Made by a program: the position numbers and the translations under genes. A model generated the notes under the pieces. It did not search any database. It was not told the DNA's origin and saw nothing but the letters and a program-made list of their open reading frames with translations. Shown here piece after piece: positions 1 through 9,230 of a stretch of 22,327 bases of DNA. Source of the stretch: Tranzscheliella williamsii (Eukaryota; Basidiomycota; Ustilaginomycetes; Ustilaginales; Ustilaginaceae); NCBI GenBank assembly GCA_023212725.1, contig JALBYF010000120.1, positions 1 to 22,327 on the forward strand, in the 5' to 3' direction. The stretch's first letter is position 1; every line of letters starts with the position of its first letter.

Positions 1-761
1 GCGCAAACCCTCTTTCCCCTCGCTACAATACTATCTATGACAACTCTTCTCCCTCTGCGTGTGCACCGAGACATAGAACGTTGTCCACAGCTCTCCGAGC
101 CGAACATATACCTGCCGAGCTATACGGCCAGTGCAGGCTCGTGACTATACACTGTGCAGGCGCAGGCCGGATGACGCTGTCGTGTCGGGTGCTGCCGACG
201 AAAGGGGGGCGGCGTCGACGGTGGGAAACTGCGTCGCTCGGCCCTGTCGACTGCAGGTAAGGGTGACGGCAGAGTCGCGCACATACCCTTACAACACAGC
301 CAAGCCTGCCAAAGGCACGCGGTCCGGATGCGCTAGCGTCGTCGGTTTGGCCTACATCGGCTCCACCGAACCGTTTATGCATCCACTTATCAACTGCGAG
401 CAGCAGGGCGAGAGCTTGCTCGCGGGCAGCAGCTGCTCGAAGGATGCCTGCTTCGAGGCTAGAACCAGCCCTATGGGTGAGTGCCTTTACGGACCTGCGC
501 TCTGTCTCTGCTTCCTCAGTCACGGATTGGCCGAGTCTCGCAGCTCAGCAATGTCATCGGCCAGGTGACCTTAGCTAGCTTGGTGTCAGTCAGATTATTG
601 CTTCGGCAGAGGGAGATACCATACAGTTCGCGCACGGAGCGTATCGGTTGGCAGCGAGCTCGAAGGCCCGTGCAATGAGAAAGAGCGTGTGGATGGAACA
701 AGAGCGCTGTGGGAAAGGGACGTGGGCTCGGAATCATTGCTGCGGCAAAGGGAGTGGTAAG
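1..761. other. Left flank with no supported gene
   Basis: Open frames of 145-162 codons exist on both strands here, but they overlap each other. The plus-strand frame has no ATG start at its head. Neither translation resembles a family I know. Splice-like signals occur (a gtaagg donor near 253, a gtgagt donor near 477, a cttcctcag acceptor ending at 520) but they do not join into one consistent frame. The stretch directly follows the stop codon of the minus-strand GH16 gene, so part of it must be that gene's 3' UTR. The rest may be the promoter or terminator of a gene outside the window. Confidence 0.5.
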
Positions 762-3361
762 TTAAAAGCGCTGCTGCGGATGCTGCTGTGTATACTGTTG
801 TGGATGCTGCTGCGCGTACTGCTGTTGATGCTGCTGCACATATTGCTGTGGATGCTGTGGATGCTGCTGTGGATAGGTGGTGTGCGGCTGTGGCGGAGCA
901 GGGTGGAAAGGGCTGGAAGGGTACGTTTGCTGGTGCATCCTTGGCGTTGGCTGAGCAGAGTAGGTCTGCTGCTGCATCATGGGCGTAGGGTAGTAGTTCA
1001 TGTTCGGCGTGTCGTAGAGGCGACCAGACGGCCTGTGCGGGAGGCTGTAAGCGTGGCCGGCATCCGTGCTGCGACCGTACGGCAGGGCGCCTCTGGCTGG
1101 GCTGGCATGATTTGGTGCGGCTTCGGGCGAATAAGGAATTGGCAGGGGACGGCGTTGAGGCGATTGCAGCTCACACACCTCGTACGATGTATCACCGACC
1201 GATGTGTAGGCTGCGTGCCTGCCGCCGTATCTGACTGGACTCTGAGTCGGAGTCTCGTCATAAGCATAGTCACGTCCAGGTTGGGACGCATAGCCACGCG
1301 CGTCCATCATCTCTTCCTCTCCGCTGTACTCGAACGCCGCCGCGCTCTGCCTGTTGTTGTGATGGTAGCCCGCCCCGCCGTACGCCGGTACGTCGTGGAC
1401 AGGGCGCGACCTCGAGATGGACCCTCCGCCGCTGCCAAAGACATCAGCCTCCTCCGGCATGGCGTCCAGCTGTTGGTACCTCTGGCTCTGGCCTGCACGT
1501 GCGCGCTGCGCAACTGCCCCACCTGATCCTCCGGACGCTTTGGAAGAGCCTGTGAGCTGGCGATTCAGATGAGACAGACCCGCGTCCGACATGATCCCGC
1601 CGCCGACGATCCTGTTCATGTTCGGCTCGTTATGGTAGATCGAAGCCTCGTCATCCAGCTTGGCGAATCCACTCCCCGTCCCGTTGTAGCCCGAGCGCGT
1701 TTTTCCGGTTCGTCCATAGACACCGCCCGCTGGCGCAGCGAACCGCGGATCGTTGATGCCTGTCACACCAATCGCGTTGACCAGAGGCGCCTTCAAGTGT
1801 CGCGCACGCAGGAAAGCCACAATGGCCCAGGCTGCCGCCAACCCGATGATCGCTCCCGAGATCGGCAGCGCGTATTTTAGCGCATCTGATGAGGACGAAG
1901 ACTTGGTGTCTGCTGTCGAAGCGTCTGTCTTGTGATTCTTATCAGAATTGTTGCCGCCATCGTCGTCCTTTCCGTCTTTGCTCTTCGAATTCCCGTACCC
2001 TGGATAGCCGAAGATACCGTCTTTGCCAGGATCCTCCAGCACTGGGATTGCGTCCGAGCTAAGAAGGAATTCGGGCTCGCCCGTCGTCGAGGAGTTGGCA
2101 CCCGAATATACCATTGCGGTAACATTGCCAGCGGACTTGTCACCATCAGAGGAGGAGGAGGAGGAGGAGGAGGAGGAGGAGGTCAAATTCAGGCTGGATA
2201 CGTCGCTGCACTGAACGTTGAATTCTTTCAGTTCTTGAGCATAGTATCCCTGCTTCTTGTATTCGGGGGTCGTCCAGTCGATAGCGCCGCCCGCCCATTC
2301 AATGGTGCCTTCTGGATTGGTCTCGTTGCCTCCAGCCCATGTACTGAACTGCACACGCGCAGGCGAGCGGGGGTAGTTGGAGCCAGCGTCTTCGCGGCTT
2401 AGCGACCGGACTATCTGGCCGTCGATGCTCCACTGGAGCTGATCCGTCGTCCAATTCAGTCCGTAGGTATGCCAGTCACTGACATTGTAGTTGGGCGGGT
2501 ACAAGTCTACGCCGTGGGTGGTCACGGCCTGGCCCATCCAAAAGTAATTGGTCCGCGCCAACGAAGAGTTGTCGCCGGTCCATTCCCAATCAATTTCATC
2601 CTTGATGTCGGACATGGTGATGAACGCGGCCACAAGACCCGCCCGCGCATCGTGCCGCAGAGTCGCCTCAACATATCCAAACAGAAGGTAATCGGTCGTT
2701 GAAATCTTGGATTGTTGCGCGGCAGTCAGCTTCAGCAGCACGCCTTCCGGCCCAGCCCCGAGCTCGCCAGCGTCCAGCGTGAAGGCGGCGCTAGAAGGAT
2801 CGCCATTGTACTCCAAGCTATATCAATGCCGAAGTTCACCATGCCAGCACCATAATTTATATTAGCAGACTCGTTCCCTCTGGGCGGTTGAGGGCTTGCT
2901 TAGCAACTTACATGGGCCTGAATTTGGACTTGTCCTTGTAGTCGTCCGGCTTAATCTGCATGTTACGGGACTGGCAGATGGGGTTAGGCAGGCAGGACGA
3001 TGGCTTAAAGCTGAACATTGGATTGCACCCGCCTGTTGAAGACCGTCCACGTCCATGTCGAAGAAGACAAGAAGCGATACTTGGGTCAGCTCTGTAATCC
3101 TTCGTGGCTTGCGGTTATGGTCCACGGCAAACACTTACCGGCGCACTGCATGGCGCCCCCGCCACATGTGCCCTCTGCAGAACAACAAGGGCTGCTTTCG
3201 GGGCATTGTGAAGAAGCACTACAGGCCACCTGCGTGCTTTGAGCCGACACCAAGATGCTTCTGTCAAGGCTGCTCGAGCTGGCCAGCACAGCAGAAAGCA
3301 CAGTACCAGCCCATAGTAGGTGTCGAAAAAACTTGCGTGAAGAGTTTCTTTTGCTAGTCAT
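762..3361 (-). CDS. Crh-like GH16 chitin/beta-glucan transglycosylase with transmembrane anchor and long cytoplasmic tail
   Basis: Predicted wall cross-linking enzyme (Crh1/Utr2 type) that transfers chitin chains to beta-glucan outside the plasma membrane. Coding segments on the minus strand are 3361-3139, 3032-2912 and 2817-762, giving 799 residues. Both introns (3138-3033 and 2911-2818) start GTAAGT, end AG, and restore the frame exactly. Residues 1-40 look like a signal peptide. A cysteine-rich CBM18-like module (nine Cys, about 47-94) follows and is split by intron 1. The GH16 core carries the catalytic motif DEIDWE at 188-193, so Glu189 would be the nucleophile and Glu193 the acid/base; family members usually have F, Y or L where this has Trp192. 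A Ser run and a Ser/Asp/Lys linker lead to a hydrophobic segment at about 431-451. Behind it lies a tail of about 350 residues ending in Gln/His/Pro/Tyr repeats. Most known Crh enzymes are GPI-anchored, and I see no terminal GPI signal here. Family assignment is firm; exact substrate preference is not. Confidence 0.92.
770..885 (-). repeat. Degenerate CAG-rich repeat coding a Q/H/P/Y tract
   Basis: On the minus strand this encodes the last residues of the GH16 protein as an imperfect repeat of about eight residues, roughly Tyr-x-Gln-Gln-His-Pro-Gln-Gln. On the plus strand it reads as interspersed CTG and TGTGGATG-like units. Variation between units suggests expansion by slippage followed by divergence. 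Length polymorphism between strains would be expected. Confidence 0.8.
2149..2182 (-). repeat. GAG/CTC trinucleotide microsatellite coding poly-Ser
   Basis: There are about eleven uninterrupted GGA units on the plus strand, read as TCC serine codons in the GH16 gene on the minus strand. The run lies directly after the catalytic domain, at the start of the presumed wall-spanning linker. Ser runs in this position are often O-mannosylated in fungal surface proteins (family knowledge, not shown here). Confidence 0.9.
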
Positions 3362-4068
3362 GTTCGACCTGATAAGACAGACAGAGTGGTGTTGCGTCGC
3401 GGTCTACAGGCCAAAAACGAGAGTTTTAGACTGATGTGCAACAGTTCGAAGAAAGGGTCAACCTCAAAGCGATCGACAAAAGTCTTATGTGGGAAGTAGT
3501 GAGCGGAGGGTAAAGGTGAGTGAGTGTAGAAGGGGGCGATTGCTGAGTAGAAGATACCGTTGCTGTGAGTAAAGCTGTTAACCCTCCAGATCAAAAGACT
3601 CAGGCCGAGAGAAGCACGGGGAAAACTCCAGTAGAGTCTTGAGAGGGCACAGGTCAGACCTGCCAAGGAGCATCTATACTCTACAAGCCATTCACGGTAG
3701 GTCTCCCACTCGAAGGAGTAGACGCATCGAGGGCAATCGGTTGACGGCCGTCAACTGCCCGGCCCTCCAGCTGGCCCCTGTTGCCTTGTCTAGATCTAGA
3801 CAGTGTCTTGGGTAAACGATCTGGCGCCCGGTTGTAGCTGGTCAAGTCAGTCGCACCAAACTAGGCAGTAGAAACGTCATCGGCGACAGAGAAACGGAGG
3901 AAAAAAGAGTATCTATCATTGCATGGTTGCGCTCGAGCGAGCCCTGATGGACATGACGGGTGTCAAGGAAGCACAACTGTCGAGTAGTATCACATATCCA
4001 CTGACTTTCTACCTGTCAAGGGTCTCTGCCGGAACGAGATTGCGGACTTAACAGACCAGATGCGGATC
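3362..4068. other. Intergenic region upstream of the GH16 gene
   Basis: This stretch must contain the promoter and 5' UTR of the minus-strand GH16 gene and reaches to the tRNA-Pro terminator. The only local curiosity is a short palindrome around tctagatctaga (near 3788-3799). I see no convincing reading frame, RNA gene or repeat. Confidence 0.5.
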
Positions 4069-4074
4069 AAAAAA
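4069..4074 (-). terminator. RNA polymerase III T6 terminator of tRNA-Pro
   Basis: Six consecutive A on the plus strand give T6 on the minus strand, starting five bases past the discriminator base of the tRNA. This is the usual Pol III stop signal. Confidence 0.85.
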
Positions 4075-4079
4075 GTGTG

Positions 4080-4183
4080 GGGGCCAACCCGGAATCGAAC
4101 CGGGGACCTCTGTCAACTTAGTGCAAGGACTCGAAAGTCGAAACGCCCTAAGACAGCATAATAAGCCACTATACGATTGGCCC
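4080..4183 (-). tRNA. tRNA-Pro(AGG) with 30-nt intron
   Basis: On the minus strand the acceptor stem GGGCCAA pairs perfectly with TTGGCCC and is followed by C73, the usual discriminator of eukaryotic tRNA-Pro. The anticodon stem CTGTC/GACAG and the T-arm CCCGG-TTCGATT-CCGGG are perfect. The D stem is short (three pairs including G-U). The anticodon loop reads TT-AGG-G, then an intron at 4145-4116, then T38. The TTAG of the loop can pair with CTAA near the intron 3' end, as expected for a splicing bulge-helix-bulge. Mature length is about 74 nt before CCA. The B box GGTTCGATTCC is canonical, while the A box is weaker. Confidence 0.93.
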
Positions 4184-4463
4184 TCTCATGGTAGGCTGCG
4201 ACACAATTGTAGTTATATTACGTTACTGTTAACGATGGCATTTCTTATTGCCACAATCTCCACTTCGGCTGTGTGATGGTTGCTGTCAAATGTAAATTGC
4301 GGCTGCGCACACTCCATCCTCCGGTCTGAAGTTCTCCTCCTATCGCTTTCGGATCAAGGTCTTCAGCCGAATAAGACCTTTCGTAGGCAGTCTCACCGTG
4401 GTCTCCTGCAACGCGGACCGTGAGAGCTTTTGGATACGGTACACTGCCTAAGTGTTCAGCAGG

Positions 4464-5163
4464 ATGCCGTTCGACGACTGGCGCAAGGACTTCAACAAGA
4501 AGCTGGATACCTTCGGTGAAGATGCAAAGCTCAAGCTCCGTCAGCAGCGTGAGGCGAATGCGGGGACCGGCGGCACCGGTAGCAAGGTCGGGATACAGGA
4601 CCGTATGAGCATGCTAAAGGGGCAAAACCCACGTTGGAATCGTGATGTCGAGTCAAGAAACGCCGCTCCACATCATAACGATGGCGATCCCTCTATGGCG
4701 GCCCCGGAGCGATCCAGGGTCCCTGCACCGCCCTCGGCCACATCCATTAGTGCGCAGAAAGGCCGCCCACCACCGCCACCCATCCGGAGAGGCACTTCGA
4801 ACGGATCCCCAAGCCAAGCAGCTGCACCGACACCGGCGTTGCCCCCTCGCATGCAGAATGAAGCTGGCACAAGCCACCCCCCACCGCCATATCCGCCAGC
4901 GCCTGCCCATGGCGACCAAGCGTCGCCGACTAGCCAGCATCCAGGCTACATCGAGTTCTCCAAGTTTACAGACGAGGACAAGCACGCCTTTTTCGAGCTG
5001 CTGGACGAGGTGAGTCTGTTGACCGGCCGTAGCCAAGTGCGCCCCACGCCTTTGAGTATGCCTGACTGACCGCGAGCTTTACCGGCCGTCGCTTGTACAA
5101 TCGCCTAACTTTGTCTGCTGCCACACTCAGTACTTTGATCACAAAGCTAGCGGCTCCCGTTGA
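4464..5163 (+). CDS. Small proline-rich adaptor-like protein with SH3 and WW ligand motifs
   Basis: Two exons, 4464-5009 and 5131-5163, give 192 residues. The intron (5010-5130) has donor GAG|GTGAGT, a CTAAC branch site at 5104-5108 and acceptor CACTCAG. Splicing adds a ten-residue end starting YFDH in place of a read-through tail. The N-terminus (1-31) is charged and helix-like, starting MPFDDWRKDF. The middle is disordered and Pro-rich, with SH3-ligand-like segments RPPPPPIRR (101-109) and ALPPRM (125-130) and a WW-ligand PPPY (140-143). The C-terminus has FTDEDKHAFFELLDEYF (168-184), which reads as a folded or docking helix. I cannot name the family. A scaffold in actin or endocytic machinery is a guess from the motifs. 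The ATG at 4464 is chosen because the frame upstream of it offers only a GTG. Confidence 0.8.
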
Positions 5164-5617
5164 ATTGTTACATCCTCTCTCCCTCGAATGTCATACCCTT
5201 ACAGCCTCCTTTATACTCCTGCTGGCGTGCCACAAATCGTCATCCGTGCGCTACCTGACCATATAAAGCTGGATGCCATTGTTGACATGACTTGATGGAG
5301 TAAGATCTTGCAGGCCAGAAGGGTTCAGGCTCGCCGCTGTTGTTAAATTGTTTTTCGGGTCTGCAAGCGACTCAGGAGCCCGTGCGAGATATCCAAATTA
5401 GCCTGTGCCCAGCACTGCCTGCTACACTGTGACTCTAACTCCCTCTTACTATCGACAACCGCATCGATCTGCGCTATCATTTGTCCAAGAAAGACCTAGC
5501 ATACACTACACAGCTTACGAGCGTATACCCTCGCTACCGTAATCGCAAGGCTCGGTGGTCGACCGACTAAGAGCAGGAGTCGAATAAGCCCGATCGCTGG
5601 AAAGCTCCCGTGCCGCC
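5164..5617. other. Intergenic region / promoter of the TBC gene
   Basis: This separates the proline-rich gene from the GRAM-TBC gene on the same strand. It contains short CT-rich patches (around 5440-5456) of the kind seen at fungal transcription starts. No other gene or repeat is visible. Confidence 0.45.
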
Positions 5618-7930
5618 ATGTCGACCATAGCCCACTCATTGCGGGACTATCGCTCGCCAACCCGGACGCAACTCTTCGCTCATGCCTTCTCGCTGCCCGC
5701 CAGCGAATCGCCAATCGTCGACGCAGAGATCACCTCCACAGTATTGTCCCTGTCAGCAGCGACCAAGGATGGCCTGCAGGAAGACCAGGTATATGCCGGC
5801 AGGCTCACCTTGACACAGTCGTTTCTCTGCTTCGCAAGCCAGGGGGACCGCGGACGCAGCTGCCGCATGAATCTGCCACTATGGTGCGTGAGACGCGTCG
5901 AACGGCTCAACACGAAAGGCACCGTCTTTGCGATCAGCATTGTGGTCTGGCACGGCATGAAAATCATCTTGCAGCTCAATGCCCTACGTCCAAGCTGCGA
6001 ACACTTCTGCGCCGTGCTGCGCGATCAGCTGCGCGCACAACTGGGCAACATGAAACTGCTGAAGCCCTTCTTGACAGGATGCTACAGCGAATACCTCATC
6101 TCTGAAGAGGCGGTAGATGCCAAGGACAAAGCCGTTTCAGAGACCCCTACCTCAGAAGCCGGCGAGCCCGAAAAGGGCCTTGCCAACAATCCGGGGGATG
6201 CAGACGCCGGTGCGGACAAGGAGAAGCCGCAGTACCAAGCGGGTTTGGGTGCGACTTTCGGCTTTCCAGGAGACGCCCGGAAGCTGAGAGAAAAGAGCAA
6301 GCTGAAACTTTGGAAAGACTACTTCAAGGCCCATGGTCGCAATCTGACCCTGTTGCGCTATCCTCAGTTCTTGCGGCTTGTACAGGTCGGATTACCGAAT
6401 CGGCTGCGTGGAGAGATCTGGGAGCTTACCAGCGGATCAATCTACAATCGGTTTGCACACGCCGGCGAGTACGAAGCCATATTGAAACGATACAAGGGTG
6501 TTACCAGCACCAGCACCGAGGAAATCGAGAAGGATCTCAATCGAAGTCTACCTGAATATCCTGCGTATCAAACGCCAGAGGGGATTGAGACGCTTAGAAG
6601 AGTGTTGGTTGCATACAGCTGGAAGAATCCAGAGCTCGGATACTGTCAAGCGATGAATATTGTGATCGCTGCGATCCTGATCTACATGAGCGAAGAGCAG
6701 TGCTTTTGGCTGCTAGACACGCTCTGCGAACGACTGCTACCGGGCTACTATACGCAGTCGATGTCAGGGACGCTCTTGGATCAAAAGGTCTTCGAGAACC
6801 TTGTGCAGCGGACGCTTCCGATGATTCACGAACACTTTGTCAAGACGGATATCCAGCTGAGTGTGGCATCGCTGCCTTGGTTTCTGTCGCTCTACATCAA
6901 CTCGATGCCAATGGTTTTTGCCTTCCGCATCGTAGATTGCTTTATGGCAATGGGACCCAAGGTTCTGTTCCAGGTGGGACTGGCCATTCTGAAAATCAAT
7001 GGAGAAGAGCTGCTTCAAGCGACAGATGACGGTGCCTTCATCAATCTTATCAAGGGCTACTTCCGGACGCTCGGCGAAAGCGCGCATCCCAACAGCCCAA
7101 ACCCACGTCATCGACAGATCACCAACTTCCAAGAGCTGCTTGTTGTCGCCTTTCGCGAATTTGGCATCATCACCGACGAGACCATTGCCAGCGAACGACG
7201 TCGCTTCCGCCAGGAGATCGTACATGAGATCGAGCTGTTCGCCAAGCGAAGCGCGATTCGCAATTTAAAGGAGCAAGGACGGTTTTCGAAGGAGCAACTT
7301 GGCTTGATCTACGATCAGGTGGTAGAAGCCATTTATCGTGCGCGGCACGCACCGGGCGTGGTCGAGGAAACCAAAGCAAACCCCAATGCAGGCATCATTG
7401 CTAATGATCCGAAACAGATCATGGAAAAAGCGCTGGCCAGAGAACGCAGCGGAGAGGCAGCATCAAGTGGTGACGAAGCGCTGAACGACTACAAGGAGAT
7501 GAGGATCGACCTAAAGACATTCCGCCTCTTGTTGGGCGAGTTAGCGACGTGGGCGCGTGACGAGTACGTGGTCTCGAATGGGTTCCAGGAGCGGATCGAG
7601 CGGAGAGTACCGGAGCACGAGACGGTGGCGCGCCTATTCCGCTTCTGGGATCGGGAGAAGCGGGGCACCTTGTCGCTGCAGGACATTGTCATCGGGCTCG
7701 ACAAGGTCATGTTCAACCAGGACGATGTGATGGCGAACATCCAGTGGTTCTTTGAATTGCACTCGGACGGTCGGCCCTCGCTGACCAAGGATGAGGTGCT
7801 GCGACTGAGCGAGTCCTTGCTCTTTTTCTTTCGCAACGAGCCTAACGATGGATACCTCGGAGCGGTATCGCAACTCATCGCCCAGTCGTTCGAACACGGC
7901 GGCGAGGGCAACTACGAGCAGAAGGCTTGA
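5618..7930 (+). CDS. GRAM-TBC-EF hand Rab GTPase-activating protein (TBC1D8/9, yeast Mdr1/Gyp2-like)
   Basis: Predicted to speed GTP hydrolysis on a Rab/Ypt GTPase and so control membrane traffic. It is a single exon of 770 residues, and the start sits in a near-ideal context, gccgccATG. A GRAM-like domain lies at about 55-146. The TBC domain runs from about 258 (GLPNRLRGEIWEL) to about 483. Its two catalytic fingers are intact: IEKDLNR holds Asp306 and Arg309, and GYCQ holds Gln344. The C-terminus (about 668-740) resembles an EF-hand pair, but the loop beginning Asp678 is degenerate and probably does not bind calcium well. Domain order matches yeast Mdr1/Gyp2 and human TBC1D8/9. An acidic, low-complexity insert (about 160-205) separates GRAM from TBC. 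The Rab target cannot be told from sequence; yeast Mdr1 acts on Ypt6. Confidence 0.93.
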   Translation: MSTIAHSLRDYRSPTRTQLFAHAFSLPASESPIVDAEITSTVLSLSAATKDGLQEDQVYAGRLTLTQSFLCFASQGDRGRSCRMNLPLWCVRRVERLNTKGTVFAISIVVWHGMKIILQLNALRPSCEHFCAVLRDQLRAQLGNMKLLKPFLTGCYSEYLISEEAVDAKDKAVSETPTSEAGEPEKGLANNPGDADAGADKEKPQYQAGLGATFGFPGDARKLREKSKLKLWKDYFKAHGRNLTLLRYPQFLRLVQVGLPNRLRGEIWELTSGSIYNRFAHAGEYEAILKRYKGVTSTSTEEIEKDLNRSLPEYPAYQTPEGIETLRRVLVAYSWKNPELGYCQAMNIVIAAILIYMSEEQCFWLLDTLCERLLPGYYTQSMSGTLLDQKVFENLVQRTLPMIHEHFVKTDIQLSVASLPWFLSLYINSMPMVFAFRIVDCFMAMGPKVLFQVGLAILKINGEELLQATDDGAFINLIKGYFRTLGESAHPNSPNPRHRQITNFQELLVVAFREFGIITDETIASERRRFRQEIVHEIELFAKRSAIRNLKEQGRFSKEQLGLIYDQVVEAIYRARHAPGVVEETKANPNAGIIANDPKQIMEKALARERSGEAASSGDEALNDYKEMRIDLKTFRLLLGELATWARDEYVVSNGFQERIERRVPEHETVARLFRFWDREKRGTLSLQDIVIGLDKVMFNQDDVMANIQWFFELHSDGRPSLTKDEVLRLSESLLFFFRNEPNDGYLGAVSQLIAQSFEHGGEGNYEQKA

Positions 7931-9230
7931 ACGCGTGATTCTCTACATAAGAAGCCGTGTGGTTCGACCCCTCCATGTATCTGATACGCTGCCTTGTGCT
8001 TCTCCTAACGCATATCTGTTATTTCCCTTCGTTGACGGACACTACATATGCGTGAGCTTGCTCAGCGAAGCCGTGGACCCATCAAGGACCGAAGCGTGCT
8101 GGACGGATAAGCTACAGTGTGAGTGCCTGGTCGCGTGAGTGACCCGCTTTCGTGTTGCGCGTGGTGACGTTTGTGCAGCCGGCCTGTCTTCAGTCTGTAA
8201 TTGATTGACGACCGAGAGGCAAATAGCGAAAGCAAATCATAGCGTAGCATTAATAGGGGAGCAAATAAGGAGCTTGGCCTAGCTGGCTAGGTAGTATTTG
8301 GTTGGATTGAATTGTAATGAACAGCTGTCAAGCGTAAGCGCCTGAGACCATCACGTACGAACGGACCCGCTTGCAAGATTTGAAATCGAAGGCCATTTGT
8401 CCGAAAGCTGTTTGTACGCGCGTCTATATACGTCTATTAGAGGATGCAGAGCCATCAAGGAAACTAAGTAAGGATAGCGGGCAGACTTTGTAAGCGCTGC
8501 TCTTGGATCGTTTCTAGCTGCGGAGAAAGACAGCGCACCCTCACGCTCTCTCTGGCGGAGAAGTGCAACAATAATCACGGATCATAACGCCGCCCAGCAC
8601 GCCCAACGCGAGCGTCAAACCTGCCGAGTTAGCAGCAGCCAACACCTCAGTTCTTCCCTCTCCTCGTCGCCTCCCCCTGCTCGCTGCCGCGTCTAGCCAT
8701 CCTGACTCGCTCCTCTTCTCAAGCATCTTTTACGGCTAGCGCTCACATACCACACTTCACGACACGGCCCGTGGTTCAGTTGGATCCCACCCGTCTCCAG
8801 CTCCGTGCACACTTTTGTTCCGATCTTTCTCCTCGGTCGTCACGGCTTCCCAAGTCAATCGTAGTCGGTTTCACACCTAAGCAAGTCAAACGCTTCGCAA
8901 ACACTCAGCTGGACTATACCCTGGGTCGATTCTTGGTAAGTGCTTCTCTTGGCTCCGCTCGTTTGGGGTGTAGTGGACGCCCTTCCCAATTGTCAACTGT
9001 GGCGTGGATACGGCGACAATGGCGAGGGCTGACCTGTAAACGTTGCTCTGCTTCTCAACCCGCGCAGTATCATCAGCTTGGCATACAGTATCCATTGGTG
9101 TATTCCCTCAAGGAGCATCAGGTAGTTGCAAGTGGATACTTAGGTAGCTACTAGTGGATACGGAAAGCACTAGAACGTTAGCGGCGCTCACAACCGACTT
9201 CCAACAGCACACCCGTCACCTTCGTTCAGC
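7931..9230. other. Long intergenic region with 5' leader of calcineurin A
   Basis: This 1.3 kb separates the TBC gene stop from the calcineurin start. The first part should be 3' UTR. A strongly CT-rich stretch at about 8647-8730 is a likely transcription-start zone for calcineurin. Between it and 9231 I find only one ATG on the plus strand (9019), and it lies inside the probable 5'-UTR intron listed separately. Reading frames here are short and not protein-like. Confidence 0.5.
8936..9067 (+). other. Probable 5'-UTR intron of the calcineurin A gene
   Basis: The donor GTAAGT starts at 8936. A branch-like CTGAC lies at 9029-9033, followed by a pyrimidine-rich run and the acceptor CGCGCAG ending at 9067. 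The length of 132 nt resembles the coding introns in this window (94, 106 and 121 nt). Splicing would remove the only upstream ATG in the leader (9019, a six-codon frame). Other acceptors nearer the start codon (for example ttcag ending at 9229) are possible. Confidence 0.45.

Noticed and set aside
35..568. Overlapping frames on both strands at the left edge, with splice-like signals
   Set aside because: The frames exclude each other, the plus frame lacks an ATG at its start, and joining donor 253 to an acceptor near 300 changes the frame. I could not support a gene.
648..1526. A 292-codon plus-strand frame rich in Leu and Met at its start
   Set aside because: It lies fully antisense to the GH16 tail and its Leu/Met run is the mirror of the CAG-type repeats. 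There is no family resemblance.
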